Assembly (NCBI RefSeq): GCF_011764565.1
Contig: NZ_AP022871.1
Location: 7,502,320-7,566,319 of the forward strand
Direction: 5' to 3'
Length of the DNA: 64,000 nucleotides
DNA from: Phytohabitans suffuscus
GTDB lineage: Bacteria > Actinomycetota > Actinomycetes > Mycobacteriales > Micromonosporaceae
Both the position numbers and the translations under genes were made by a program. This document shows, one piece after another, positions 26,639 to 35,266 of this stretch (its first letter is position 1; each line of letters opens with the position of its first letter). The notes under the pieces were generated by a model, which was given only the letters and a program-made list of their open reading frames with translations, had not been told where the DNA came from and did not search any database.

Positions 26639-28016
26639 GCGCAGATCCTCCTTTCAGATCCGGTGTAGCTGTGGGGGAGGAGCTGAAGGCGCGCGCTATC
26701 TCCCCGAAGTCCGCCGCCATGGCGGCGATGGTGTCCTCGCGGAAGAGGTTCCGCTTGTACGAGACAGCGCCGATGGCATCGCCCGACGGATCCTTGTTGA
26801 CGTCCCACAGCGCGCCGTCGGGTATCGCCGAGGTCAGTGTCTGCGACTTCAGCAGCCGGGTTATCCGCACGTACCTCAGGTCACCCGGCGCCTCGACGAC
26901 GGGGTTGGTGGGAACGCTTTCGAGCACCATCGCGGTCGCGTCGTCCGCCATGGCCGAGTCCATCAGCTGGGGTGCCTCGGCGAAGATCTGGATGGTCGGG
27001 ATGTCGTGCGAGAAAGCCTCCAGGCAGGTCCGCCGGGTCCGCTTGAGCGCCTCTTCGTAGGACGCGCAGCCGGCGAGGTCCGTCCGCAGTGGAAGGAAGT
27101 TGTAGAGCGACCCGACGGTCTCGTCGAACAGCCCCCTGCCACGGCCGGGGGTGAAGGTCGCGATCACCACGTCCGTGGCGCCGGTGAGCCGGTGCACGAG
27201 CAGCTGGTACATCGCGGCGATGGCCATGAACCGCGTGCTCCGGTTGTTTCTGGCCAGCCGGTCGATGGCCGAGACCACCTCGCCGGGGAGCAGGAAGCGG
27301 TGCCGGGCGGTCGATTCGGGCAGGCCGGCCGAGCGCGGGAAGTCGGTGGGGATCGCGGTGAACCGGGCGCCGTCCAGCCGGCGGCGCCAGTACTCGCGCG
27401 CCGCGTCCGAGGCCGCACCCTCGCGTTCCCAGGTGCCGAACTCGCGGTACTGCGGTGCCACCGGCAGCTCCGGGGCGCGGTGCCCGGTCCTGGCGGCGTA
27501 GCGGTTGGCCAGGTCCCGGATGATCAACCCCATGGACTGTCCGTCGACGTTGAGGTGATGCCCCATCAGCACCAGGACCGCGTCCCGGTCGTCGAACCTG
27601 CCCAGCAGGGCACGCAGGAACGGTGCCTCGTGCGCGCTGATCGTCTCCGTCTCGACCTGCTGGACCAACGCCTCGGCCCGCTCCGCGCGCGACGCCTCGG
27701 GGACCGCCGGGAGGTCGCGGACGTCCAGCCTCGCCGGGCTCGCCGGCAGGATCTCCTGGTACCGCTCCTCGGGCGGTCCGGCGATGCGCGTCCGCAGTGC
27801 CTCGTGCCGCTCCACCACGTCGAGCAGGGCGGCGCGTAGGGCGTCCAGGTCGATCGGGCCGCCCGTGACGCGCCACCCGGCGACGGCGTGGTTGCGGGAG
27901 CCGAACGGGCCGTCGTCGCCGCCCTGGTCGAAAAGGCAGTTGAACTCCTGGTTCAGCGACAACGGGGCCACTCCGGCCGCCGCGGCCGTGCCTTCGACGT
28001 CGGTCGTACTGCTCAT
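26628..28016 (-). CDS. Free-standing NRPS condensation enzyme (SgcC5-like arrangement)
   Basis: A 462-aa single condensation domain. The motif is GHHLNVDGQSM (HHxxxDG intact), with the opening LSLNQEFNCLFDQGG and TPGRGRGLFDETVGSLYNFLPLRTDL as the later conserved region. Free-standing C enzymes such as SgcC5 couple a carrier-bound acyl group to an alcohol on the enediyne core, making an ester or amide. The A-T didomain directly upstream in the operon would supply the acyl donor. The ATG at 28016 follows GGCAGGAGGC; the frame extends upstream only as the antisense-phase shadow of the A-T gene. Confidence 0.88.
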   Translation of the reverse strand: MSSTTDVEGTAAAAGVAPLSLNQEFNCLFDQGGDDGPFGSRNHAVAGWRVTGGPIDLDALRAALLDVVERHEALRTRIAGPPEERYQEILPASPARLDVRDLPAVPEASRAERAEALVQQVETETISAHEAPFLRALLGRFDDRDAVLVLMGHHLNVDGQSMGLIIRDLANRYAARTGHRAPELPVAPQYREFGTWEREGAASDAAREYWRRRLDGARFTAIPTDFPRSAGLPESTARHRFLLPGEVVSAIDRLARNNRSTRFMAIAAMYQLLVHRLTGATDVVIATFTPGRGRGLFDETVGSLYNFLPLRTDLAGCASYEEALKRTRRTCLEAFSHDIPTIQIFAEAPQLMDSAMADDATAMVLESVPTNPVVEAPGDLRYVRITRLLKSQTLTSAIPDGALWDVNKDPSGDAIGAVSYKRNLFREDTIAAMAADFGEIARAFSSSPTATPDLKGGSARDR

Positions 28017-28048
28017 GCCTGCCTCCTGCCGGTGACGACGCGGTGCGA

Positions 28049-29812
28049 TCAGGACACTGACTCCGCTTGTTCCCCGAGGTACCGGTCGAGGTCGGAGACG
28101 GTGGGGTAGTCGAACAGCTCGTCGATCGACAGCTCGACGTCGAGCGCCTTGTTGACGAGGTCGATCAGCCGGATGCCGTTGATGGACTGCCCGCCGAGGA
28201 AGAAGAAGCTGTCGTCCACGCCCACCCGGGCCACGCCCAGGGCATCGGCGAACAGGGAGCACAGGGTCTCCTGCCGGGGCGTGCCGGGTTCCCGGTAGGC
28301 CGAGGCGCCGGCGAACACCGGCTCCGGCAGCGCCCGCCGGTCCAGCTTGCCGTTCGGCGTGAGCGGGAGGGAGTCCAGCACGGCGAACGCCGAGGGCACC
28401 ATGTAGTCCGGCAGCAGCCTCCCGGCATGCGCGCGGAGCGCGGCCTCGTCCACCGCGTCCGGCTCGCCGACGACGTACCCGACGAGGGTCTGGTCGCCCG
28501 GCCCGGACTCGCGGGCGACCACGAGCGCCGCCGAGATCCCCGGGCAGCTCGCGAGGGCGGCCTCGACCTCGGCGACCTCGACCCGGAAGCCGCGGATCTT
28601 CACCTGGTCGTCCGCGCGCCCGACGAAGTCGATCATGCCGTCCGCGGTCCACCGGGCCAGGTCGCCGGTCCGGTACATGCGCGTCCCCGGGCGGCCGAAC
28701 GGATTCGCCACGAAACGCTGGGCGGTCAGGCCCGGCTGGCCGACGTAGCCGCGCGCGAGCCGTTCGCCGGCGATGTAGATCTCGCCCACCTCGCCGGCGC
28801 CGAGCGGCTGGAGCCGCTCGTCGAGCACCCGCAGCTCGACGTCGTCCATCGGGCTGCCGACCGGCACGGTCGAGGAGGCGCGGAACGGCGCCGTCATCGT
28901 CGCCGTGGTGGCGAACAGCGTGACCTCGCTCGCCCCGTACGTCGTCCGCACGGTGATGCCGGGGCACGCCGCGAGCACCCGCTCCACGGCCCCGGGCGAG
29001 ATGACGTCCCCGCCGGTGGAGACCTCGCCGACGGTCGCCAGGCAGTCCGGCGCCTCGGTGGCGACCGCCCGGAACAGGCCGGCGGTCAGCTGGACGGCGG
29101 TGATCTCCTCGTCGCGGATCAGCCGTCGGAGCGTGCCGAGGTCCAGGCGGCCGGGCGGCGCCAGCACGAGGCGGCCGCCGCGCAGCAGAGGGACCCAGAG
29201 TTCGTACGTCGACACCGCGAACGCGTGCGGTGCCACCATGAGCACCCGCTCCTGGTGGCCGGCGTCCCAGCAGGAGTCCAGGGCCACGCCCAGCACGCCC
29301 CGGTGCGTCACGGCGACGCCGCGCGGGTCGCCCGACGAGCCTGACGTGTGGATGATCAGCGCCAGGTCGTCCGGTCGCGTACCCGTCCGCGGGCCGGTGT
29401 CCGGCCGGCGTCGCGGCACCGCGCCGGGATCGGAGTCGACGAGCACCACCTGCCGGCTGTCCGGCAGGCCGGCGCGGCGGGCGCCCTCGTCGGCCAGCAG
29501 CACGGGCCGGCCGGTGTTGTCCATGATCCGCTGCATCCGGGCGAGCGGGTACGCGCTGTGCAGTGGCATGTAGACGGCACCGGCCTTGACCACGCCGAGG
29601 ACCGCCACGATCAGGTCGGGAGATCGCTCCAGCAGCACCGCCACCGGCTCCGCGCGCTGGACACCCAGACCGACCAGCCGGTGTGCCAACCGCTCGGCAC
29701 GCTCGTCCAGCTCGCGGTAGGTCAGCCGCGTCGCGCCCGCGCACACCGCCACCGCGTCCGGTGTCCGAGCGACCTGCGCGGCGAACTGTTCCTGGATCGA
29801 GTTGGCACTCAT
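28049..29812 (-). CDS. A-T didomain with Ala instead of the amino-binding Asp (non-alpha-amino acid activation)
   Basis: A 587-aa adenylation plus carrier protein. A3 reads HTSGSSGDPRGVAVTH, A5 TYGASEV, A7 YRTGDLARW, A8 GRADDQVKIRGFRVE and A10 NGKLDRR. The T domain FFFLGGQSINGIRL has its Ser. The A4 segment is HAFAVSTYELW: the Asp that binds the alpha-amino group (D235 in GrsA numbering) is Ala. My manual pocket reading is A-V-Y-Q-V-T-T-L-F. Loss of this Asp is usual for aryl, beta-amino or hydroxy acids. With DpgA/DpgB in the operon, a 3,5-dihydroxyphenylacetic acid-type substrate is a reasonable hypothesis. It is the first gene of the operon. Confidence 0.87.
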   Translation of the reverse strand: MSANSIQEQFAAQVARTPDAVAVCAGATRLTYRELDERAERLAHRLVGLGVQRAEPVAVLLERSPDLIVAVLGVVKAGAVYMPLHSAYPLARMQRIMDNTGRPVLLADEGARRAGLPDSRQVVLVDSDPGAVPRRRPDTGPRTGTRPDDLALIIHTSGSSGDPRGVAVTHRGVLGVALDSCWDAGHQERVLMVAPHAFAVSTYELWVPLLRGGRLVLAPPGRLDLGTLRRLIRDEEITAVQLTAGLFRAVATEAPDCLATVGEVSTGGDVISPGAVERVLAACPGITVRTTYGASEVTLFATTATMTAPFRASSTVPVGSPMDDVELRVLDERLQPLGAGEVGEIYIAGERLARGYVGQPGLTAQRFVANPFGRPGTRMYRTGDLARWTADGMIDFVGRADDQVKIRGFRVEVAEVEAALASCPGISAALVVARESGPGDQTLVGYVVGEPDAVDEAALRAHAGRLLPDYMVPSAFAVLDSLPLTPNGKLDRRALPEPVFAGASAYREPGTPRQETLCSLFADALGVARVGVDDSFFFLGGQSINGIRLIDLVNKALDVELSIDELFDYPTVSDLDRYLGEQAESVS

Positions 29813-30094
29813 GCATTTCCCCGTTCGCTAGCTCCCGGAACGGATACGCCGCACGGCACTGCGCCGGCCGGCGGAGCTCCGCCGCCGATCAGGTCGCACG
29901 AGCCAACGTGGCAGTCGGCCCCGTCCGGCGGCATCTCCGCGGTTGCGCCGGGCCGGCGGCGGTGGGTCCGGGTCAGCCTCCCGGCCGCCGCGCCGGGCAT
30001 GCGCGCGGGGGAGCAACCGGTGAGGTGCCGCGGAGTGGGGGCGGGGGCGATCGTGGCTTCTGTTGTGTGTTGGCTTTCGGTTCGAGGAGCGGTC
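29813..30094. promoter_or_regulatory. Divergent intergenic region between the A-T operon and the T-C gene
   Basis: 282 bp, no gene supported. It drives two NRPS-related transcripts in opposite directions. No clear promoter boxes or operators are recognised by eye; TCGAGGAGC before the + strand ATG is the ribosome site. Confidence 0.4.
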
Positions 30095-31693
30095 ATGACG
30101 CAGCAGCAGGATCAGTTGGGGGCGGTTCGGAGCGGGACGGAGGTGGTGGTGGGGAAGCTGTTCGCCGAGATGCTCGGTGTGGACGATCTGCCGCGGTCGA
30201 CCTCGTTGTTCGATCTGGGGCTGGATTCGGTGACGGTGACGGTGGCGTGCGCGCGGTTGGAACAGATGACCGGGGTGCGGGTCCGGTTCTCCCAGTTGTT
30301 CAGGACGCCGACGGTGGCGCAGCTGGCGGCGTGGATCGACGAGTCCGGTGGCGGGTTGGGCGATGTGGGGGAGGGCTCGCAGGAGTCCGGGGGCGATCGG
30401 GCCGCGGAGCTGGTGGCGATCACGCCGATGCAGGCGGAGACGGTCCCGATGGGGATCGTGGTGGAGATCGCGTGGTGGTTCGACGGCGCGGTCGACGACG
30501 TGGCCCTGGAGGCCGCGGCGGGTGATGTGCACCGGCGGCATCAGGCGTTGCACGCCAGGTACCTGAGTGGGCGGGACCTGGGTCTGGCCGAGGTGCCGGC
30601 TGATCCGGGCCGCGTGGAGTTCCACCGGTTGGGGCGGGAGGCCAGCGAAGCGGCGGCCACCGACGTGTTCTGGCGGACTCTGCGGCAGCCGCTGCGGTTG
30701 GCTGAGGGCCAGGTGTGGCGGTGCGCGATCGTGCGCACCGAGAGCGGGCGGACGCTGTTCGGGCTCGTCGTCGATCATGCGGCGTTCGACGGCCGGTCGT
30801 GGGACATCCTGACGGCGGAGCTGCCGGTGGCCTACGCGGCCCGGGTGGCGGGGGCGGCGCCGCGGTGGCCGGGCAGGACGGCGTCGCTGGCGGAGATGGC
30901 GGCTGACGCCCGGCAGCAGCTGACCGTGGCGGACGCCGAGGCGCAGCGCGGGTACTGGCGTGACGAGCTTCGTGATCTGCCGGCGTGTCACATGCCGGGG
31001 CGGGTGGAGGTCGCGGTCGTCACGGGCTCGCGGTGGTCGCCGGCGGGGCCGGCGACGGTGTCGTCGTTCCGGGTCGACAACGCGCAGCTGCGGGTCTGGG
31101 ACGACTACGCGCGGGCGACCGGCATGACCCCGTCGGTGGGTGTCGCGGCGGCGTACGTGCAGTCGATCATCCGGGCGGGTGGGGAGCCGGACTTCGGGCT
31201 GATCGTGCCGATCGCCAACCGGGCCGGTGAGGTGATCGACCGGACGGTCACGAACCGGGTGTGCGATGTCGTGTTGCGTCCGAACGGTCCGTCCCGGTCG
31301 GGTCCGCACATTCTCGCGCGTATGCGGGACTCGTATCACCGGGCGATGGCGGCGCGTGACGTCCTGGTCGACCCGAAAGAGCTCGGGAGCATTCTGAGTG
31401 GTGCGGACCCGGCCGGGACGATCCGTCTGGACCGGATGATCGCGTTGAACTACAACACGGTGCCCATGCTCGGCCTCGGCGGTGTGGCCGGGACCCTCGC
31501 GCCCGGGTTCAGCTCCGGGAGCAGGTCCGCGTTCGGTGTCATGCTCCAGGTCGTACCGGACCCGGACGGCTTCAGCATGGACCTGCTCACCCGGACCGAC
31601 ATGTACAAGCCCGACCTCGCCGACCAGCTCCGCCGGCACTTCGTCGACATCATCGCCGCCGGCCCCGAACAACTCGAAGCCGAAACACGCTAG
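30095..31693 (+). CDS. Free-standing T-C didomain NRPS protein
   Basis: A 532-aa protein. The T domain occupies about residues 10-85 with FDLGLDSVTVTVACARLE (Ser attachment site). The C domain follows from about residue 105 (AITPMQAETVPMG). Its active motif is VVDHAAFDGRSW, i.e. DHxxxDG: the catalytic second His and the DG are kept, but the first His is Asp. It could transfer its own tethered acyl or accept one in trans. Codon use is somewhat richer in G-ending and T-ending codons than its neighbours. It is followed by a repeat-bearing gap. Confidence 0.85.
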   Translation: MTQQQDQLGAVRSGTEVVVGKLFAEMLGVDDLPRSTSLFDLGLDSVTVTVACARLEQMTGVRVRFSQLFRTPTVAQLAAWIDESGGGLGDVGEGSQESGGDRAAELVAITPMQAETVPMGIVVEIAWWFDGAVDDVALEAAAGDVHRRHQALHARYLSGRDLGLAEVPADPGRVEFHRLGREASEAAATDVFWRTLRQPLRLAEGQVWRCAIVRTESGRTLFGLVVDHAAFDGRSWDILTAELPVAYAARVAGAAPRWPGRTASLAEMAADARQQLTVADAEAQRGYWRDELRDLPACHMPGRVEVAVVTGSRWSPAGPATVSSFRVDNAQLRVWDDYARATGMTPSVGVAAAYVQSIIRAGGEPDFGLIVPIANRAGEVIDRTVTNRVCDVVLRPNGPSRSGPHILARMRDSYHRAMAARDVLVDPKELGSILSGADPAGTIRLDRMIALNYNTVPMLGLGGVAGTLAPGFSSGSRSAFGVMLQVVPDPDGFSMDLLTRTDMYKPDLADQLRRHFVDIIAAGPEQLEAETR

Positions 31694-32124
31694 CGAGATT
31701 TCGGATTCGGGGTGGATTCGGCCTCGTGCGCTGAGTGAAGGTCCACGACCAACGCGCCGAGCGCGACAGTTCGCGGAACAGGAACCCTGGGAGGGGGTTG
31801 GGCTTGGATCGCGAGCTTGGCAGCGGAGGTCGGGGATTTCGGCGAGCGCTGGCGAGCCGCCGACCTGCGCGGTGCCCGCGGGAGCATGCGGTCTGCGACT
31901 GACGCGGACCGGGGAAAGTGCGCATTCCAAGAAATTGAATGTGAACCCACCGCGGAAGGTTCCCCAGCCACTTCGAAGAAGCCCTGGCGCGAGTGGGGCA
32001 ACGGCGAAGATGTCGCGCCGCGAACCGCCGTACAGGATGGGTTTCGGCAACTTTCTGCTTGGAGTGTGAGCGGCTCGGCGGTGCGGAGCCCAGCTCATCG
32101 CGCGACAAAAGAGGGGCAGGCGGA
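31694..32124. other. Intergenic region carrying repeat copy R2
   Basis: 430 bp with no supported gene. Most of it (about 31711-31946) is a dispersed repeat copy. The last 20 bases include GAGGGGCAGGCGGA, the ribosome-binding region of the next gene. Confidence 0.55.
31711..31946 (+). repeat. Dispersed intergenic repeat, copy R2
   Basis: It begins GTGGATTCGGCCTCGTGCGC and contains AAGGTCCACGACCA, matching the R1 start. From 31816 it aligns closely with R1 15411-15541, sharing CGAGCCGCCGACCTGCGCGG, TGCCCGCGGGAGCAT and TGACGCGGACCGGGGAA. The middle GC-rich block of R1 is absent. Confidence 0.75.
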
Positions 32125-33696
32125 ATGTACGACTACGTGATCGTCGGCGGCGGCTCGGCCGGATGCGTGCTCGCGGCGCGGCTCAGTGAGGATCCCGACG
32201 TGAAGGTCTGCCTGATCGAGGCCGGGCCGGCGGACACGTCGCCGAACATCCACGTGCCGGCCGGCGCCGCCAAGCTCTTCCGGACGCAGCTCGACTGGGA
32301 CTACGACAGCCACGACGAGCCGTTCTGCGACAACCGCAGGATCTATCTTCCGCGGGGTCGGGTGCTGGGCGGCACGAGCTCCATCAACGGCATGATCTAC
32401 ATCCGCGGGAACCGTCTGGACTACGACTCCTGGGGCCAGCCCGGCTGGAGCTACGACGAGCTGCTTCCCTATTTCGTCCGCGCCGAGGACAACGAGCGCG
32501 GCGCCTCCGAGTACCACGGCTCGGGTGGGCCGCTCGGGGTCAGCGAGAACCGGTCCAGAAATCCCATGTCGGACGCGTTCATCGCGGCCGCGGTCGCCGC
32601 GGGCTACCCGGCCAGCGACGACTTCAACGGCCCGGACCAGGACGGCTTCGGGTACTTCCAGGTGACGCAGCGCGACGGCATGCGGTGCAGCAGCGCCGCC
32701 GCCTACCTGCGGCCGGCGACCGGACGCCCCAACCTCACCGTCGAGACCGGCGTACAGGTGCACCGGGTGGTCATGGAGAACGGCCGGGCGACGGGGGTCG
32801 CCGGGTGGCGGGCGGACGGCGAGGTCACGGTCAGGGCCGAGCGCGAGGTCATCCTCACCGCCGGCGCGTACAACTCGCCGCAGCTGCTGATGCTCTCCGG
32901 CATCGGCCCGGCCGACCTGCTCACCGCCCTGGGCATCCCGGTCGTGGTCGACCAGCCGATGGTCGGCCAGAACCTGCAGGACCACCCGGAGTTCTGGCTG
33001 GTCTACGGGCACTCCCAGCCGGTGAGCCTGCTCGTCGCGGGGGAGGAGCGGTACCAGCGGCAGTTCGCGGAGCAGCGGTCGGGCCCGCTGTCCTCCAACG
33101 GGCCCGAGGCCGGCGGTTTCGTCCGTTCGCGCCCCGACCTGCCGGCGCCCGACCTCCAGTTCGTCTCCCTGCCGGTGATGTTCGCCGACGGCGGCCTCGG
33201 CTTCCCCAGCCAGCACGCGATCTCGTTCGGGGCGTTCGTGCTGCAGCCGCGCAGCCGGGGCAGCGTGACACTCGCCGGTGACGACCCGACCGCCAAGCCG
33301 CGGATCACGCACAACTACTACGCCGACGAGGCCGACCTGCTGGCCGCCACCGAGGGCGTGCGGGTCGCCCTGGGCCTCGCCCGGCAGCCGGCCCTCGCCG
33401 CCTACACCGAGCGGCCGCTGAGCGTGCCGGCCGCCGACTCCGACGCCGGCATCCGCGACTTCCTGCGGCGCAACACGCAGACGTCGTACCACGCGGCCGG
33501 TTCGTGCGCGATGGGCCAGGTGACGGACGCGGAGCTGCGGGTGCTCGGAGCCGAGGGCCTGCGGGTCGCCGACGCGTCGGTGATGCCGCGCCTCGTCAGC
33601 GGCAACACGAACGCGCCGACGATCGCGATCGCCGAGAAGGCCGCCGATCTGGTTCGCGGCGTGGCACCGCTGCCCGGGCGGCGGCCGCGGCGGTGA
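32125..33696 (+). CDS. GMC oxidoreductase (choline dehydrogenase-like)
   Basis: A 523-aa FAD enzyme. The Rossmann motif is DYVIVGGGSAGCVLAARL at residues 3-20, the GMC signatures are RGRVLGGTSSINGMIYIRG near 80 and TAGAYNSPQLLMLSGIGP near 250, and the catalytic His is in SYHAAGSCAMG. A second conserved polar region is SGNTNAPTIAIAEKAADL. It is intact, unlike the first GMC gene. The likely reaction is alcohol-to-aldehyde or ketone oxidation, which could feed the aminotransferase encoded 90 nt downstream. Confidence 0.9.
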   Translation: MYDYVIVGGGSAGCVLAARLSEDPDVKVCLIEAGPADTSPNIHVPAGAAKLFRTQLDWDYDSHDEPFCDNRRIYLPRGRVLGGTSSINGMIYIRGNRLDYDSWGQPGWSYDELLPYFVRAEDNERGASEYHGSGGPLGVSENRSRNPMSDAFIAAAVAAGYPASDDFNGPDQDGFGYFQVTQRDGMRCSSAAAYLRPATGRPNLTVETGVQVHRVVMENGRATGVAGWRADGEVTVRAEREVILTAGAYNSPQLLMLSGIGPADLLTALGIPVVVDQPMVGQNLQDHPEFWLVYGHSQPVSLLVAGEERYQRQFAEQRSGPLSSNGPEAGGFVRSRPDLPAPDLQFVSLPVMFADGGLGFPSQHAISFGAFVLQPRSRGSVTLAGDDPTAKPRITHNYYADEADLLAATEGVRVALGLARQPALAAYTERPLSVPAADSDAGIRDFLRRNTQTSYHAAGSCAMGQVTDAELRVLGAEGLRVADASVMPRLVSGNTNAPTIAIAEKAADLVRGVAPLPGRRPRR

Positions 33697-33785
33697 GCGG
33701 TTGACCGGGGCGGTGAGCGGTTGACGGGGCGCGCCGCGCCCGCGGGCAGCGACATCGAAACCACCACGTGAAAGGCAGGTAGTTC

Positions 33786-35162
33786 ATGGCGATCTCTCAG
33801 GCCGCGTCGGCACTGTCCATCTCGCCGGACGAACTGGAGGATCTGGACCGGCGGCATCTCATCCACCCGCTGCTGCCGGGCGGCAGCACCGACCGGTGCG
33901 TCATCGTCCGCGGCAAGGGCTCCACCGTCTGGGACGCCCGCGGCAACGAGCTGCTGGACATGACCGGTGGCGGCAACTGGCTGGCCCAGGTCGGCCACGG
34001 GCGCGTGGAGCTGGGCGAGGCGATGGCCGAGCAGGTGGCCCGCCTGCCGTACTTCACCAGCTTCTTCGAGTTCTCCAACGACCAGTCCATCCAGCTCGCC
34101 AAGCGGCTGACGGGGCTCGCTCCGGAAGGCTTCAACCGCGTGATCTTCACTTCCGGCGGCTCGGAAGCGGTGGACATGGCGATCAAGGCGGTGCGGCTCT
34201 ACCACACCCGTCGCGGCGAGCCGGACCGTACCTGGATCATCTCGCGGCAGATGGGGTACCACGGCTCCACCTACGGCGGCGGAAGCGCCACCGGGTTCGA
34301 CTTCGTCCACTATGGAGTGGGACCGACCCTGCCGCACGTGCGCAAGGTGTCGCCGCCCTTCCCGTTCCATCCCGAGATGTACGGCGGCCAGCCGATCACC
34401 GACTTCCTGGTGCGCGAGCTGGAGCAGGCGATCGCGGAGATCGGCCCGGGCCAGGTCGCCGCCATGATCGGCGAGCCGGTGATGGGCGGTGGCGGCGTCG
34501 TCGAGCCCCCGCCGGACTACTGGCCCCGGGTACGCGAGGTCCTCCGCCGGCACGGCATCCTGCTGATCGCCGACGAGGTGGTCACCGGGTACGGCCGGAC
34601 CGGAAGCTGGTTCGCCTCGACCGAACGCGGCATGGCACCGGATGTCATCACCACGGCCAAGGGCATCACCAGCGGGTACGCGCCGCTGGGCGCCGCCCTG
34701 ATGCGCGAGGAGATCGGTGAGGTCGTCGGCGGCGGCGACGGCTTCCTGCACGGCTTCACCTACTTCGGCCACCCGGTGGGCTGCGCGGTGGCGCTCGCCA
34801 ACCTGGACATCATCGAGAAGGAGGAGCTGGTACCCCGGTCGTCGCTCATCGGCGGCTGGCTCAGCCAGGGGCTGGCGCCCGCGGCCGAGCTGCCCGCGGT
34901 CGGCGAGGTCCGGGTGACCGGCGCGACGGTCGGCATCGAGCTGGTGGCCGACCGGCAGACCCGACAGCCGATGCCACCGCCCGTCGCCGCCGGCGTGGCC
35001 AAGGAGCTGCAGCGGGCGCATGGCGTGATCGCCCGGCCGTATGGCCCGGTGCTCGTCATGGCTCCGCCACTCGTGCTGGAGGAAGGCGAGGCGGCACGGG
35101 CCGCCGAGGCCACCGTCGAGGTGCTGTCTCGGCTCGGCACGGACGGCCAGCTGCGCTCCTGA
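33786..35162 (+). CDS. Class III PLP-dependent aminotransferase
   Basis: A 458-aa fold-type I enzyme. The cofactor region is FTSGGSEAVDMAIKAVRLYH near residues 120-140, the Asp pairing with the PLP nitrogen is in LLIADEVVTGYGRTG, and the Schiff-base Lys is TTAKGITSGYAPLGA. It acts on amines or omega/beta-amino substrates rather than typical alpha-amino acids. The oxidase just upstream may make its carbonyl substrate. The short direct repeat GGCGGTGAGCGGTTGAC occurs twice between the two genes (about 33690-33725). Confidence 0.9.
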   Translation: MAISQAASALSISPDELEDLDRRHLIHPLLPGGSTDRCVIVRGKGSTVWDARGNELLDMTGGGNWLAQVGHGRVELGEAMAEQVARLPYFTSFFEFSNDQSIQLAKRLTGLAPEGFNRVIFTSGGSEAVDMAIKAVRLYHTRRGEPDRTWIISRQMGYHGSTYGGGSATGFDFVHYGVGPTLPHVRKVSPPFPFHPEMYGGQPITDFLVRELEQAIAEIGPGQVAAMIGEPVMGGGGVVEPPPDYWPRVREVLRRHGILLIADEVVTGYGRTGSWFASTERGMAPDVITTAKGITSGYAPLGAALMREEIGEVVGGGDGFLHGFTYFGHPVGCAVALANLDIIEKEELVPRSSLIGGWLSQGLAPAAELPAVGEVRVTGATVGIELVADRQTRQPMPPPVAAGVAKELQRAHGVIARPYGPVLVMAPPLVLEEGEAARAAEATVEVLSRLGTDGQLRS

Positions 35163-35200
35163 GCGGTAGTACGGCCGTTTTCCGACCCGCCACACATGGA

Positions 35201-35244
35201 CAGCACCGCCAGGCGCTGGGAACTGACCCCGCCGGGCGGTGCTG
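35201..35244 (+). terminator. Hairpin between the aminotransferase and LLM genes
   Basis: A perfect 10-bp stem, CAGCACCGCC / GGCGGTGCTG, with a 24-nt loop, 38 nt after the aminotransferase stop and 22 nt before the next ATG. It may be a terminator or an attenuator. Confidence 0.55.
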
Positions 35245-35266
35245 ACCCATTCACCGGGGAGCAGTC

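Noticed and set aside
28017..29816. N-terminal extension of the condensation enzyme through the A-T gene
   Set aside because: The extra ~600 residues are an out-of-phase reading of the A-T gene, which is itself intact. The C domain starts properly at 28016 after GGCAGGAGG.
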